64,000 nucleotides of DNA from Streptosporangium sp. NBC_01755 (GTDB lineage Bacteria; Actinomycetota; Actinomycetes; Streptosporangiales; Streptosporangiaceae): the NCBI RefSeq assembly GCF_035917995.1, contig NZ_CP109131.1:2232001-2296000 (forward strand), in the 5' to 3' direction. The notes below the pieces were generated by a model that made no database searches, was not told the DNA's origin, and saw only the letters and a program-made list of their open reading frames with translations. The position numbers and the translations under genes are program-made. Below are positions 24,558-31,998 of the stretch, piece by piece; position 1 is the stretch's first letter, and every line of letters begins with the position of its first letter.

Positions 24558-26110
24558 CCAGCCTCGCCCTCGACTCCCCCGCAGCCGTCGCCGAGAAGGC
24601 CTCACTGGCGGCGCTGCTGCGCTGCTGCGTACGGGAGATCTCTGGGCCTCGTGGGCAGGTCAGGCACGACGAGCCGTACGTGCTGCTGCGCGTCGCGGGC
24701 ACCCTACTGCGGGCCCGCGCGCACGGCGGGCTCGCGCTGCGCTTCGACGGACGGGCCGAGTGGCTGGAGAACGACTCCTGGCAACCGCTCTCGGCGGACC
24801 TGCTCGTCCGGCTGGTGGAGACCGAGCTCGGCGAGGGCAACGACGAGTTCGCCGTCCAGGTGGGCGCCAGCAGGGACGCCATGGCGGCGCTGCTCACGGC
24901 CCGGCGAGACGTATCGCCCCCCGCCGACCCGTGGCTGGCCTCGGAGCAGGCGCTGGTCTTCGGGCACCCGTTCCACCCCAGCCCGAAGGCGCACGGCGGC
25001 GCGGGCTGGCTGCGCTACGCGCCCGAGGCGCACGCGAGCTTCCCGCTGAGACTGCTCGGGGTCAGGAACGACGTGCTGGCGGAGGCGGGCGAGGTCGGCA
25101 CGCTCGACGCGCTCGGAGCGGCGCCGCCCGGCTACTCGCTGCTGCCCGCGCATCCGTGGCAGCTGGAGCTGCTCTCGGCCGACCTGGCCGCACCGCTGGC
25201 CGACGGCCGGCTGGTCGACCTGGGGAACGGCACCCGGATGGCCGTTCCCACCTCGTCGGTCCGTACCGTCTACGAGCCGCTGATCGACCGGTGCCTGAAG
25301 TTCAGCCTGGATGTGCGGATCACCAACTGCCTGCGGAAGAACTCCTGGTACGAGCTGGCCGGCGCGGTCGAGCTGAGCCGCCGCCTCGGACCGGTGTTCG
25401 GGGAACTGTCGGCGGCCTTCCCCGGCACCCGCTGGCTGCCCGAGCCGGGCTACCGCTCCGCCGAGCTGGGCACCCGGCTGCTTGAGGGGCTCGGCGTCAT
25501 CGTCCGGGTCAGCCCGTGGTCGGTCTGCAGACCCGGGGTGACCCCCCTGCTGAGCGGCGCGCTGGCCGCCGGACGGCAGGTGACGGTCGCCGATCCGGTG
25601 CGCTGGTGGCGGGCGTACGTGGAGCGCGTGGCGCTGCCGGTGCTCGACGCCTACCTCGGCCACGGCGTGGTGCTCGAACCCCACCTGCAGAACGTGCTGA
25701 TCGGTGTGGACGCGGAGGGGCTGCCCGTGGAGGCGGTCTTCCGCGACATGGAGGGCACGAAGCTCGTCGCCGGGCGGCACGACCTGTCCGGCCTGCCGGT
25801 CCGGGTCGCCGAGGCGCTCAGCTACGACGCGGACGCCGGCTGGAGCCGGGTGGTCTACTGCCTGATGGTCAACCATCTCGCCGAGATCGCCGCCTCCCTC
25901 TCCGAGGCCGGGCCCGCGCGGGAGCTGTGGGCGGTGGCCGGGAAGGTCCTGGCGGGGTACGCGGAGTCGCGGGGGTGGCCCCGGCCGCTGTCGGACCTGC
26001 TGGCGGGGGCTCCGCTGCCGGCCAAGGCCAACCTGTCGGTCAGGTGGGCGCGGTCGGCGGACCGCGCCGCCGGGTACGTGCCGGTCGCCAACCCGCTGGC
26101 CGTGATCTGA
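24554..26110 (+). CDS. IucA/IucC family NIS synthetase (second copy)
   Basis: A 518-residue NIS synthetase overlapping the previous gene by 4 bases (ATGA). Recognisable blocks are GHPFHPSPKAHGG (the phosphate-binding region), LLPAHPWQLE, MAVPTSSVRTVYEP, LKFSLDVRITNCLRKNSWY, VLEPHLQNVLIG and FRDMEGTKLV. It has no low-complexity insertions, unlike its partner. Two synthetases plus an ATP-grasp ligase would allow three bond-forming steps, as in vibrioferrin (PvsA, PvsB, PvsD). No decarboxylase or exporter gene is next to it. The product is not predictable from sequence alone. Confidence 0.9.
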   Translation: MTSLALDSPAAVAEKASLAALLRCCVREISGPRGQVRHDEPYVLLRVAGTLLRARAHGGLALRFDGRAEWLENDSWQPLSADLLVRLVETELGEGNDEFAVQVGASRDAMAALLTARRDVSPPADPWLASEQALVFGHPFHPSPKAHGGAGWLRYAPEAHASFPLRLLGVRNDVLAEAGEVGTLDALGAAPPGYSLLPAHPWQLELLSADLAAPLADGRLVDLGNGTRMAVPTSSVRTVYEPLIDRCLKFSLDVRITNCLRKNSWYELAGAVELSRRLGPVFGELSAAFPGTRWLPEPGYRSAELGTRLLEGLGVIVRVSPWSVCRPGVTPLLSGALAAGRQVTVADPVRWWRAYVERVALPVLDAYLGHGVVLEPHLQNVLIGVDAEGLPVEAVFRDMEGTKLVAGRHDLSGLPVRVAEALSYDADAGWSRVVYCLMVNHLAEIAASLSEAGPARELWAVAGKVLAGYAESRGWPRPLSDLLAGAPLPAKANLSVRWARSADRAAGYVPVANPLAVI

Positions 26111-26145
26111 CCGCCGCGGATCCGGGGGTGCGGGATCCGCGGCGG
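26111..26145. terminator. Terminator of the siderophore operon
   Basis: CCGCCGCGGATCC and GGATCCGCGGCGG form a perfect 13-bp stem with a 9-base loop directly after the stop codon. It lies between convergent genes and probably ends both transcripts. Confidence 0.75.
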
Positions 26146-26203
26146 TGTCCATCTGCTCAACCCCGGGAAGGGCCGGGAGGGTGACCTCGTCACGCGCGTG
26201 GGC

Positions 26204-27172
26204 TCACGCCTCGGCGGACTCGCTCGAAAGATATCTGCGTTGCGCTCTCACGACCTCTCCCAGGGCGTGGGCGGTGTCGGAGAACAGATGAGGGACATTG
26301 ACGAAACCATGCACCATCCGGGGGTAGTCGAACAGCTCGACCGGAACTCCGGCCTGCTGTAGTCGCTCGGCATACCAGACGCCGTCGTCGTGGAGTGGAT
26401 CGTGTCCGGCTACGACGATCGTCGCCGGCGGAAGGTCTGCGTGTTCGGTCGCGTGGAGTGGCGACACTCCCGGGTCCAGGCGGTCGACATCGGCCGGCAC
26501 GTAGTGCTTGTAGGCGTTCCGCATATCGGCTGCCGTGAGCCAGGGGGCGTTCTCGTTCATGCGGTAAGACGGTGCCGACATCGAAGCGTCCGTCGCAGGA
26601 TAAAGCAGCGTCTGATGACGGATCGCCGGACCACCGCGATCCCGCGCGAGCAGGGAGACGCCCGCGACCAGGTTGCCTCCCGCGCTCTCACCGACCAGTC
26701 CGAGGCGTGAGGCGTCCCCGCCGAACTCCGCGGCGTGCGTACTCACCCAGACGAGCGCGGCATAGCAGTCATCGAGTCCTGCGGGGTACGGGTGTCCGGG
26801 TGCGAGACGATAGTCGACCGATACGACGATCGCACCCGCACCTTCGGCAACCGTCGAACAGATGAAATCGGCTTCGCGCGGGCTTCCGAACACCCAGCCG
26901 CCGCCGTGGAAGTGGACCACGACAGCGCGTTCCCCTATGGCGGGAGTGCCAGGGGTGTGGATGCGGAGAGTGATCGCACCGCCCGGCCCTTCGATCACGC
27001 GCTGGTGGGTCGTCGCGTTCATGCGCCCGCTCTTTGCGCGGGCTTCCTCCTGTATCTTCTCCAACTGCGCGGCGGTGACCGTGGCCAGCCGCGGCCTGGA
27101 GAGGAACGGAATCCCCCAGATGATCCGTGCGATGAGCGGCGGCTTGGGTCGGGATGGTGTTGCGCCTGGCAT
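26204..27172 (-). CDS. Alpha/beta hydrolase, HSL/GDXG family
   Basis: A 322-residue esterase of the hormone-sensitive-lipase type. HFHGGGWVFGSP is the oxyanion motif, GLVGESAGGNL holds the nucleophile, AGHDPLHDDG the Asp, and PRMVHGFVNVP the His. No signal peptide is visible, so it is cytoplasmic. The ATG at 27172 is preferred (AAGGGG upstream) over a longer open frame. It lies downstream of the 94-residue gene on the same strand. A link to siderophore ester hydrolysis is only a possibility suggested by position. Confidence 0.88.
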   Translation of the reverse strand: MPGATPSRPKPPLIARIIWGIPFLSRPRLATVTAAQLEKIQEEARAKSGRMNATTHQRVIEGPGGAITLRIHTPGTPAIGERAVVVHFHGGGWVFGSPREADFICSTVAEGAGAIVVSVDYRLAPGHPYPAGLDDCYAALVWVSTHAAEFGGDASRLGLVGESAGGNLVAGVSLLARDRGGPAIRHQTLLYPATDASMSAPSYRMNENAPWLTAADMRNAYKHYVPADVDRLDPGVSPLHATEHADLPPATIVVAGHDPLHDDGVWYAERLQQAGVPVELFDYPRMVHGFVNVPHLFSDTAHALGEVVRAQRRYLSSESAEA

Positions 27173-27267
27173 CCTGTGTCCCCTTACACGGAACGGAGAT
27201 CGAACGTTACCTGGACCGGCCCGGCCGGGCCGACCGGGCCCGAACCTGATTGACACGACCACCCGGA

Positions 27268-27552
27268 TCATCCCTGGCCGGTAAGCCGTCGGTCCATATC
27301 CGCCCGATCTTCGGCGAACACTGCGGTGACCTCAGCGGGCGCTGCCCCGGACGGGAAGCTCTGGCCGTTGTGCAGGGTGAGCGTCGTCTCCGTGTCGTTC
27401 TGCGCCCGGAACGCCGACCAGACCTGGTCGGCGACCGCCGTGCCGTGCTTGGCGCGGGCCGCGACCCGGACCAGCGCGGACTGCATCTCCGCGCCGCCGC
27501 CACCACCGAACAGACCGCCGACGACGCCGGAGATCGCCACCAGGTCGGTCAT
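27268..27552 (-). CDS. Small protein of unknown function
   Basis: A 94-residue protein, not recognised. It starts MTDLVAISGVVGGLFGGGGG, a glycine-rich segment, followed by an Ala-rich helix and a more polar C-terminus (NDTETTLTLHNGQSFPSG). The ATG has AGGAAG upstream. It lies 95 bases before the esterase gene on the same strand. Confidence 0.5.
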   Translation of the reverse strand: MTDLVAISGVVGGLFGGGGGAEMQSALVRVAARAKHGTAVADQVWSAFRAQNDTETTLTLHNGQSFPSGAAPAEVTAVFAEDRADMDRRLTGQG

Positions 27553-27775
27553 GGTGGACTTCCTATGGAGTCGACCGGCGGCCGTACCGGATCACGAGTG
27601 CCGGCGGCGTTCGGCGGGAGGCAGCAGGAGCACCTCCAGAACGCGGGCGCAGGCGCGGGCCTGCGTGACGAACCAGGGAACCTGCGCGGCCGCGGCTTCC
27701 TGGAGTCGGCGGTGGACGTCGCCGCCTGGGCCGACCACACCCCGCTCGCCAATGCCCGATCCCACGGAGAATCCC

Positions 27776-27864
27776 ATGCGTAGACTCGCCCTGGCCGCCG
27801 CGCTCCCCCTCGCCCTGCTGGTCGCGTGCGGCTCCACTCCCTCGGCGGACACCTCCGCCGCCGT
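27776..27864 (+). pseudogene. 5' fragment of a lipoprotein substrate-binding protein gene
   Basis: Starts at an ATG with GGAG six bases upstream and encodes a lipoprotein signal: MRRLALAAALPLALLVACGS with lipobox LVAC, then STPSADTSAA. After about 29 codons the sequence becomes, in another frame, the C-terminal part of an ABC permease. This is the expected start of the periplasmic (lipid-anchored) component of the adjacent sulfonate-type transporter; the remainder is deleted. Confidence 0.75.
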
Positions 27865-28185
27865 ACCGTGGAGGCCGCCCGCTCGTTCGGGCTCGGCCGC
27901 CTCGCTCTCGCCAGGGAGGTGGTGCTGCCGGGCGCGCTGCCCTCGATCTTCGCCGGGCTGCGGCTGTCGACCACGCTCAGCGTGGTCGCGCTGATCGCCG
28001 CCGAGGAGATCAACGTCACCGCCGGGCTGGGCTATCTGATGGCCAGGGCCACCGACTACCTGCGCACCGACATTCTCGCCCTCTGCGTCATCCTCTACGC
28101 GCTGATCGGGCTGACCGCCGACGTGGTCCTCCGGCTGGCCGAGCGGTTCACCATGCCGTGGCGAAAGGCGGTGGCGGCCCGATGA
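27865..28185 (+). pseudogene. 3' fragment of an ABC transporter permease gene (SsuC/TauC type)
   Basis: The last 107 codons of a BPD-type permease: the EAA loop TVEAARSFGLGRLALAREVV LPGALPSIF (one continuous region), two to three transmembrane helices (LSTTLSVVALIAAEEI, ILALCVILYALIGL) and the basic tail. The N-terminal half with the first transmembrane helices is missing. The stop overlaps the ATPase start by 4 bases (ATGA), the normal arrangement of an intact operon. The transporter encoded here cannot be complete. Confidence 0.8.
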
Positions 28186-28910
28186 GCCTGGCCGTACAGA
28201 CCACGGGCCTGCGCAGGGCCTTCGGTGGCCGCGCCGTACTGGACGGGATCGACCTGCGGGTACGGCGCGGCGAGTTCCTCGCGCTGCTCGGTGCCAGCGG
28301 CACCGGCAAGACGACGCTGCTGCGGATCCTCGCCGGGCTGGACGCCGCCACGAGCGGGACCGTGCTGGTCCCGCCGGTGCGGACCGTCGTCTTCCAGGAG
28401 CCTCGGCTGATCCCCTCCAAGCGCGCGCCGGCCAACGTGATCCTCGGGCAGGGCCGCAGCGCCCGCGCCAAGGGCCTGGCGGCACTCGCCGAGGTGGGCT
28501 TGAGCGGCCACGCCGACGCCTGGCCCGCGACGCTGTCCGGCGGCGAGGCGCAGCGGGTCGCGCTGGCCCGCGCCCTGGTCCGCGAGCCCGAGCTGCTGCT
28601 GCTTGACGAGCCGTTCGCCGCGCTCGACGCGCTGACCAGGCTGCACATGCAGGACCTGATCGCCGAGCTGTGCGCCAGGCACCGCCCCGCCGTGGTACTG
28701 GTCACCCACGACGTCGAAGAGGCCATCCTGCTCGCCGACCGGATCGTCGTGCTCCGCGACGGCGCGTTCGTCACCGACCTGACCGTCGAGCTGGACCGCC
28801 CCCGCGACCGGGTGGACGGCGACTTCGTGGCGCTGCGCCGCCGCCTGCTCGCCGACCTCGGGGTCCTGACCGGCGAACCCTTCTCCGAGCACGCGGGAGT
28901 GGCGCGGTGA
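28182..28910 (+). CDS. ssuB: ABC transporter ATP-binding protein, sulfonate type
   Basis: A 242-residue ATPase of the SsuB/TauB/NrtD group. Walker A is LLGASGTGKTTLL, the Q-loop VVFQEPRLIP is the group-typical form, the signature is LSGGEAQRVALARAL, Walker B is LLLLDEPFAALD and the switch His is in VTHDVEEA. It appears intact although its permease partner is truncated and the lipoprotein gene is lost, so it may be without function or serve another permease. An 18-codon frame (28907-28963) bridges it to the next gene by overlapping stop and start codons. Confidence 0.92.
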   Translation: MSLAVQTTGLRRAFGGRAVLDGIDLRVRRGEFLALLGASGTGKTTLLRILAGLDAATSGTVLVPPVRTVVFQEPRLIPSKRAPANVILGQGRSARAKGLAALAEVGLSGHADAWPATLSGGEAQRVALARALVREPELLLLDEPFAALDALTRLHMQDLIAELCARHRPAVVLVTHDVEEAILLADRIVVLRDGAFVTDLTVELDRPRDRVDGDFVALRRRLLADLGVLTGEPFSEHAGVAR

Positions 28911-28962
28911 GCCCACCGGCACATTCCCGTACGGCACGCCTTCCCCTCGGCGCGGTGGCGTG

Positions 28963-29838
28963 ATGGCCAGGTTCAACGTCACGCTTCCGGTCAGGACCGC
29001 CGCCCGCCGCACGCTGCCCACCTTCGTCACCGACGTACGGCCTGCCCGGTCCGATCCGGCCGGCCGGGCCGGTCGGGCCGCCGAACTGGCGGGGCTGTCC
29101 GGCGCCCTGGTGCCCTTCGATCCCGAGGGGCAGGAGTCGCTGGTCGTGGCCGCAGGGCTGCTGCGCGACTCACGCCACCTGCGGGTGATCGCGGAGTTCC
29201 ATCCGGGGATCGCCACCCCGGTCTACCTGGCCAAGCTGTCGGCCTCGCTGCAGCGCTTCTCCGCCGACCGGCTCGGCTGGTGGCTCACGGTGGACCTCAA
29301 CCCGGCGGTGGCCAGGACCGAGGGGGACTTCCTCATCGGAGACAGCCGGTACGCGCGAGCCGAGGAGTTCCTCACCGTCGCCAAGGGCGTCTGGCAGGGC
29401 GACTTCGAGTACCGAGGCCGCTTCTACCAGGTGGCCGGGGGCGGCTTCGCGCCCCCGCTCTCCGGGCGGGCCTTCCCGACCGTCTACCTCGGCGGCGCCT
29501 CGCCGCGGGCACTGAAACTGTCCGCGCGCCATGCCGACGTGCACGTGTTCTCCCCCGGGGACGACCTGGAGGCGCTGACCGCGCGGCTGCCCGGCGTGGC
29601 GTACGGCCTGCGGCTGCCGGTGCTGGCGCGCGAGGACGACGAGGCGCTGGCCACGGCTCGCCGTACCGGCTTCACCGGGTTGACCGGCTCGTACGCCGCC
29701 GTCGCCGCTGCGATCGGGGAGTACGTGGAGCGGGGCGTGTCGGAGTTCTTCCTGGAGGCCGGGCCGCGACCGGAGGAGAACTACCGGCTGGGCGAGTATC
29801 TGCTGCCGCTGTTGAAGGAGAGCACCCGTGTCGGTTGA
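28963..29838 (+). CDS. LLM-class flavin-dependent monooxygenase
   Basis: A 291-residue luciferase-like (bacterial luciferase/SsuD fold) protein, shorter than typical SsuD (about 380). Recognisable are HPGIATPVYLAKLSASLQRF, LGWWLTVDLN, the YARAEEFLTVAKGVWQGDF block, FEYRGRFYQVAGGGF and VYLGGASPRALKLSARHADV. It would use FMNH2 from a reductase to cleave a C-S or similar bond; none is encoded nearby. It overlaps ssuD-like gene by 11 bases, so the two may form paired subunits or act on different sulfonates. Confidence 0.85.
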   Translation: MARFNVTLPVRTAARRTLPTFVTDVRPARSDPAGRAGRAAELAGLSGALVPFDPEGQESLVVAAGLLRDSRHLRVIAEFHPGIATPVYLAKLSASLQRFSADRLGWWLTVDLNPAVARTEGDFLIGDSRYARAEEFLTVAKGVWQGDFEYRGRFYQVAGGGFAPPLSGRAFPTVYLGGASPRALKLSARHADVHVFSPGDDLEALTARLPGVAYGLRLPVLAREDDEALATARRTGFTGLTGSYAAVAAAIGEYVERGVSEFFLEAGPRPEENYRLGEYLLPLLKESTRVG

Positions 29839-30982
29839 CATCTACTGGCGTATCCACATGGAGGGCGACCAGCCCTCGCTGCGCCGCAGGGAGAGCAGCC
29901 GGGGCGGCTTCGCCGACCTGCCCGGCGCCCTCGCACCGGGAGTCAGGGACGGCGGCCCGGACGGCTACAGCCATGCCGACTACATGGCCGAGGTGGTCAG
30001 GGCCACCGAGGACTCCGGCTTCGTCGGCGGGCTGCTGCCGTCCTTCCCGAGCACCGACGACCCGTGGGCCGCGGCGGCCACCCTGGCCGGGGAGACCCGC
30101 TCCTACCGGTTCATGATCGCCTTCCAGCCGGGGTTCCTGCACCCGGTGCAGGCGGCCCGGATGACCGCCACCCTGCAGCGGGCCACCGGCGGGCGGGTGG
30201 TCTACAACATCATCTCCGGCGGCGGCGGACCCGCGCAGCTCTGGTGGGGCGACCGGATCGACCACGACGACCGCTACGCGCGCACCTCGGAGTTCCTCGA
30301 CGTGCTCAAGGGCGTGTGGCACGGCTCCCACACCCACCACGGCCGTTTCTACCGGGTGGAGAACGCGGGCCTGCCGGAGGAGTTGGCCGGGCAGCCGTTC
30401 CCGGAGATCTTCTTCTCCGGCTCGTCCCCCGCCGCGATCGCCGCCGCCGGGCGGCACGCCGACCACTACCTGTCGTGGCTGGAGCCGTACCCCGCGCTGG
30501 CGGAGAAGTTCGACCTGGTCCGCGCGCACAGCGACACCCCGCCGAAGTTCGCGGTCCGGGTGGACGTGCTCGCCCGCGAGACCGAGGAGGAGGCGTGGGA
30601 CGAGCTCCGCCGGGGCTGGGCGGCCAGGGCGCCCCGCGACTCCGATGGGGAATCCGGCTCCGACACCGGCTCCGGCTCCGACACCGGCTCCGGCTCCGGC
30701 TCCGGCGACTCGGTCGGCGTGCGGCGGAGCCGGTCCTTCCTCGCCTCGGCCGGCGGAGACCTCCGCGACCTGGAGGTCTCGCCAGGCGTCTGGGGCGGGT
30801 TCCACGAGTTGCGCAGCGGCCCCGCCTTCGGCCTGGTCGGCGACTACCACCAGGTCGCCGAACGGCTCGACGAACTGATCGGGCTCGGCGTGGACGCTCT
30901 CATCCTCGCCGGAGTCCCGCACCTGGAAGAAGCCCATCGGGTGGGCACACACGTGCTCCCCCTGCTGAAAGGACGTTCCTGA
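29828..30982 (+). CDS. ssuD: Alkanesulfonate monooxygenase-like protein (SsuD)
   Basis: A 384-residue LLM-class monooxygenase with SsuD features: FMIAFQPGFLHPVQAARMTA, GGRVVYNIISGGG, DDRYARTSEFLDVLKGVW, GRFYRVENAGL and FFSGSSPAAIAAAGRHADHY. The predicted reaction is FMNH2-dependent desulfonation of alkanesulfonates to aldehyde and sulfite. Residues about 275-295 are a Ser/Gly/Asp repeat (SGSDTGSGSDTGSGSGSG) encoded by a short tandem repeat at about 30651-30710, inserted where homologues have a flexible loop. Its stop overlaps the next start by one base. Confidence 0.88.
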   Translation: MSVDIYWRIHMEGDQPSLRRRESSRGGFADLPGALAPGVRDGGPDGYSHADYMAEVVRATEDSGFVGGLLPSFPSTDDPWAAAATLAGETRSYRFMIAFQPGFLHPVQAARMTATLQRATGGRVVYNIISGGGGPAQLWWGDRIDHDDRYARTSEFLDVLKGVWHGSHTHHGRFYRVENAGLPEELAGQPFPEIFFSGSSPAAIAAAGRHADHYLSWLEPYPALAEKFDLVRAHSDTPPKFAVRVDVLARETEEEAWDELRRGWAARAPRDSDGESGSDTGSGSDTGSGSGSGDSVGVRRSRSFLASAGGDLRDLEVSPGVWGGFHELRSGPAFGLVGDYHQVAERLDELIGLGVDALILAGVPHLEEAHRVGTHVLPLLKGRS

Positions 30983-31872
30983 TGACCACCCGAGTCGGAT
31001 ATTTCCCCCAGAACAGCTCGCTCTGGGTGCTGCGGCACCGAGGACTCCCCGAGGTGGACTGGGTAGACCTGCGTTCCCTCCCGACCGGCGAGCGGCCCGA
31101 CCCCACCCGGGGGTTGCCCTCGCTGCACAGCGACCATCTGTTCGACGGCGGCTACGACTTCATCGGCACCGGCTCCACCCCTCCGGTGACCGCCCAGGCC
31201 AACGGGCGCGACATCGTCTACGTCGCGATCTCCGAACCTCGGGTCGAGAACGGCCGCCTGGTCGTCCTCGACGACTCGCCGATCCGGAGCCTGGCGGACC
31301 TGAAGGGCAAGAAGGTCGCCCTCGGGCACGGCTCCTGGCAGACCACCCTGCTGCTGCTCGCCCTTGCGCGGGTCGGACTTGGCTGGAGCGACATCGTCCC
31401 GGTCGACGCCTACGGCAACGCCGCCGAACTGTTCCTGTCCGGTGAGGTCGACGCGTGGGTGGGCTCCTACCCCTACCTCACCGGGGTCGAGCAGCGGGCG
31501 TCCGTCCGGGAACTGGTCGCCACCGACGGCCTGTTCAGCCACCGCTCCCTCTGGTTCACCCGCCGCGACTTCGCCCTCGAACAGCCCGAGGAGCTGGCCA
31601 GGATCGTCTCCGCGCTCCAGGAGTCCGACGACTGGATCCGGCGAAACCCCCGCGCGGCGGCGGAGCTGTTCGCCAAGGACGACGGCGGCGACCTGGACGC
31701 CTGGGAGCACGCGCTGCGCACCCGCCCGTGGGGCCTGCACCCGATCAGCGAGGAGTTCGTCGCCGAGCAGCAGCACATCGCCGACCTCTTCCACACCAAC
31801 GGGCTGATCGAGAAGAGGATCACCGTCGCCGACGCGGTACTCCCCGAACTCGGCAAACTGGTCACGAGCTGA
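30982..31872 (+). CDS. SsuA/NMT1-like substrate-binding-fold protein without signal peptide
   Basis: A 296-residue protein with the periplasmic-binding fold of SsuA/TauA: RVGYFPQNSSLWVLRHRG, IRSLADLKGKKVALGHGSWQ, LSGEVDAWVGSYPYL. It starts directly at the first strand; neither a signal peptide nor a lipobox is visible, and the start is fixed by overlap with the upstream stop. So it is probably cytoplasmic, unless exported with help. I see no cysteine, so it is not a DszB-type desulfinase using the known Cys. It may be a sulfonate-binding sensor or a decayed component. Confidence 0.8.
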   Translation: MTTRVGYFPQNSSLWVLRHRGLPEVDWVDLRSLPTGERPDPTRGLPSLHSDHLFDGGYDFIGTGSTPPVTAQANGRDIVYVAISEPRVENGRLVVLDDSPIRSLADLKGKKVALGHGSWQTTLLLLALARVGLGWSDIVPVDAYGNAAELFLSGEVDAWVGSYPYLTGVEQRASVRELVATDGLFSHRSLWFTRRDFALEQPEELARIVSALQESDDWIRRNPRAAAELFAKDDGGDLDAWEHALRTRPWGLHPISEEFVAEQQHIADLFHTNGLIEKRITVADAVLPELGKLVTS

Positions 31873-31887
31873 CCGTCCGGCTTCCGT

Positions 31888-31927
31888 GCGGCCTTCCTGA
31901 TCCGGCTCTGAGCATCGGGAAGGCCGC
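31888..31927. terminator. Terminator of the sulfonate-type operon
   Basis: GCGGCCTTCC and GGAAGGCCGC form a perfect 10-bp stem around a 20-base loop, 15 bases after the operon's last stop codon. It is located between convergent genes. Confidence 0.6.
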
Positions 31928-31998
31928 CCTGACGGCCTCAGCGCCGCCGCTCGCGACCTCCGCTGACCAGCCGCGGGATCACAAGTCCGCACCTGCCG

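Noticed and set aside
27592-27775. Minus-strand coding fragment upstream of the lipoprotein start
   Set aside because: A short open stretch (VPWFVTQARACARVLEVLLL) has no start, no domain and lies within a larger shadow frame; kept as non-coding.
30982-31872. DszB-type desulfinase
   Set aside because: The DszB nucleophile cysteine has no counterpart; I see no cysteine in the protein.
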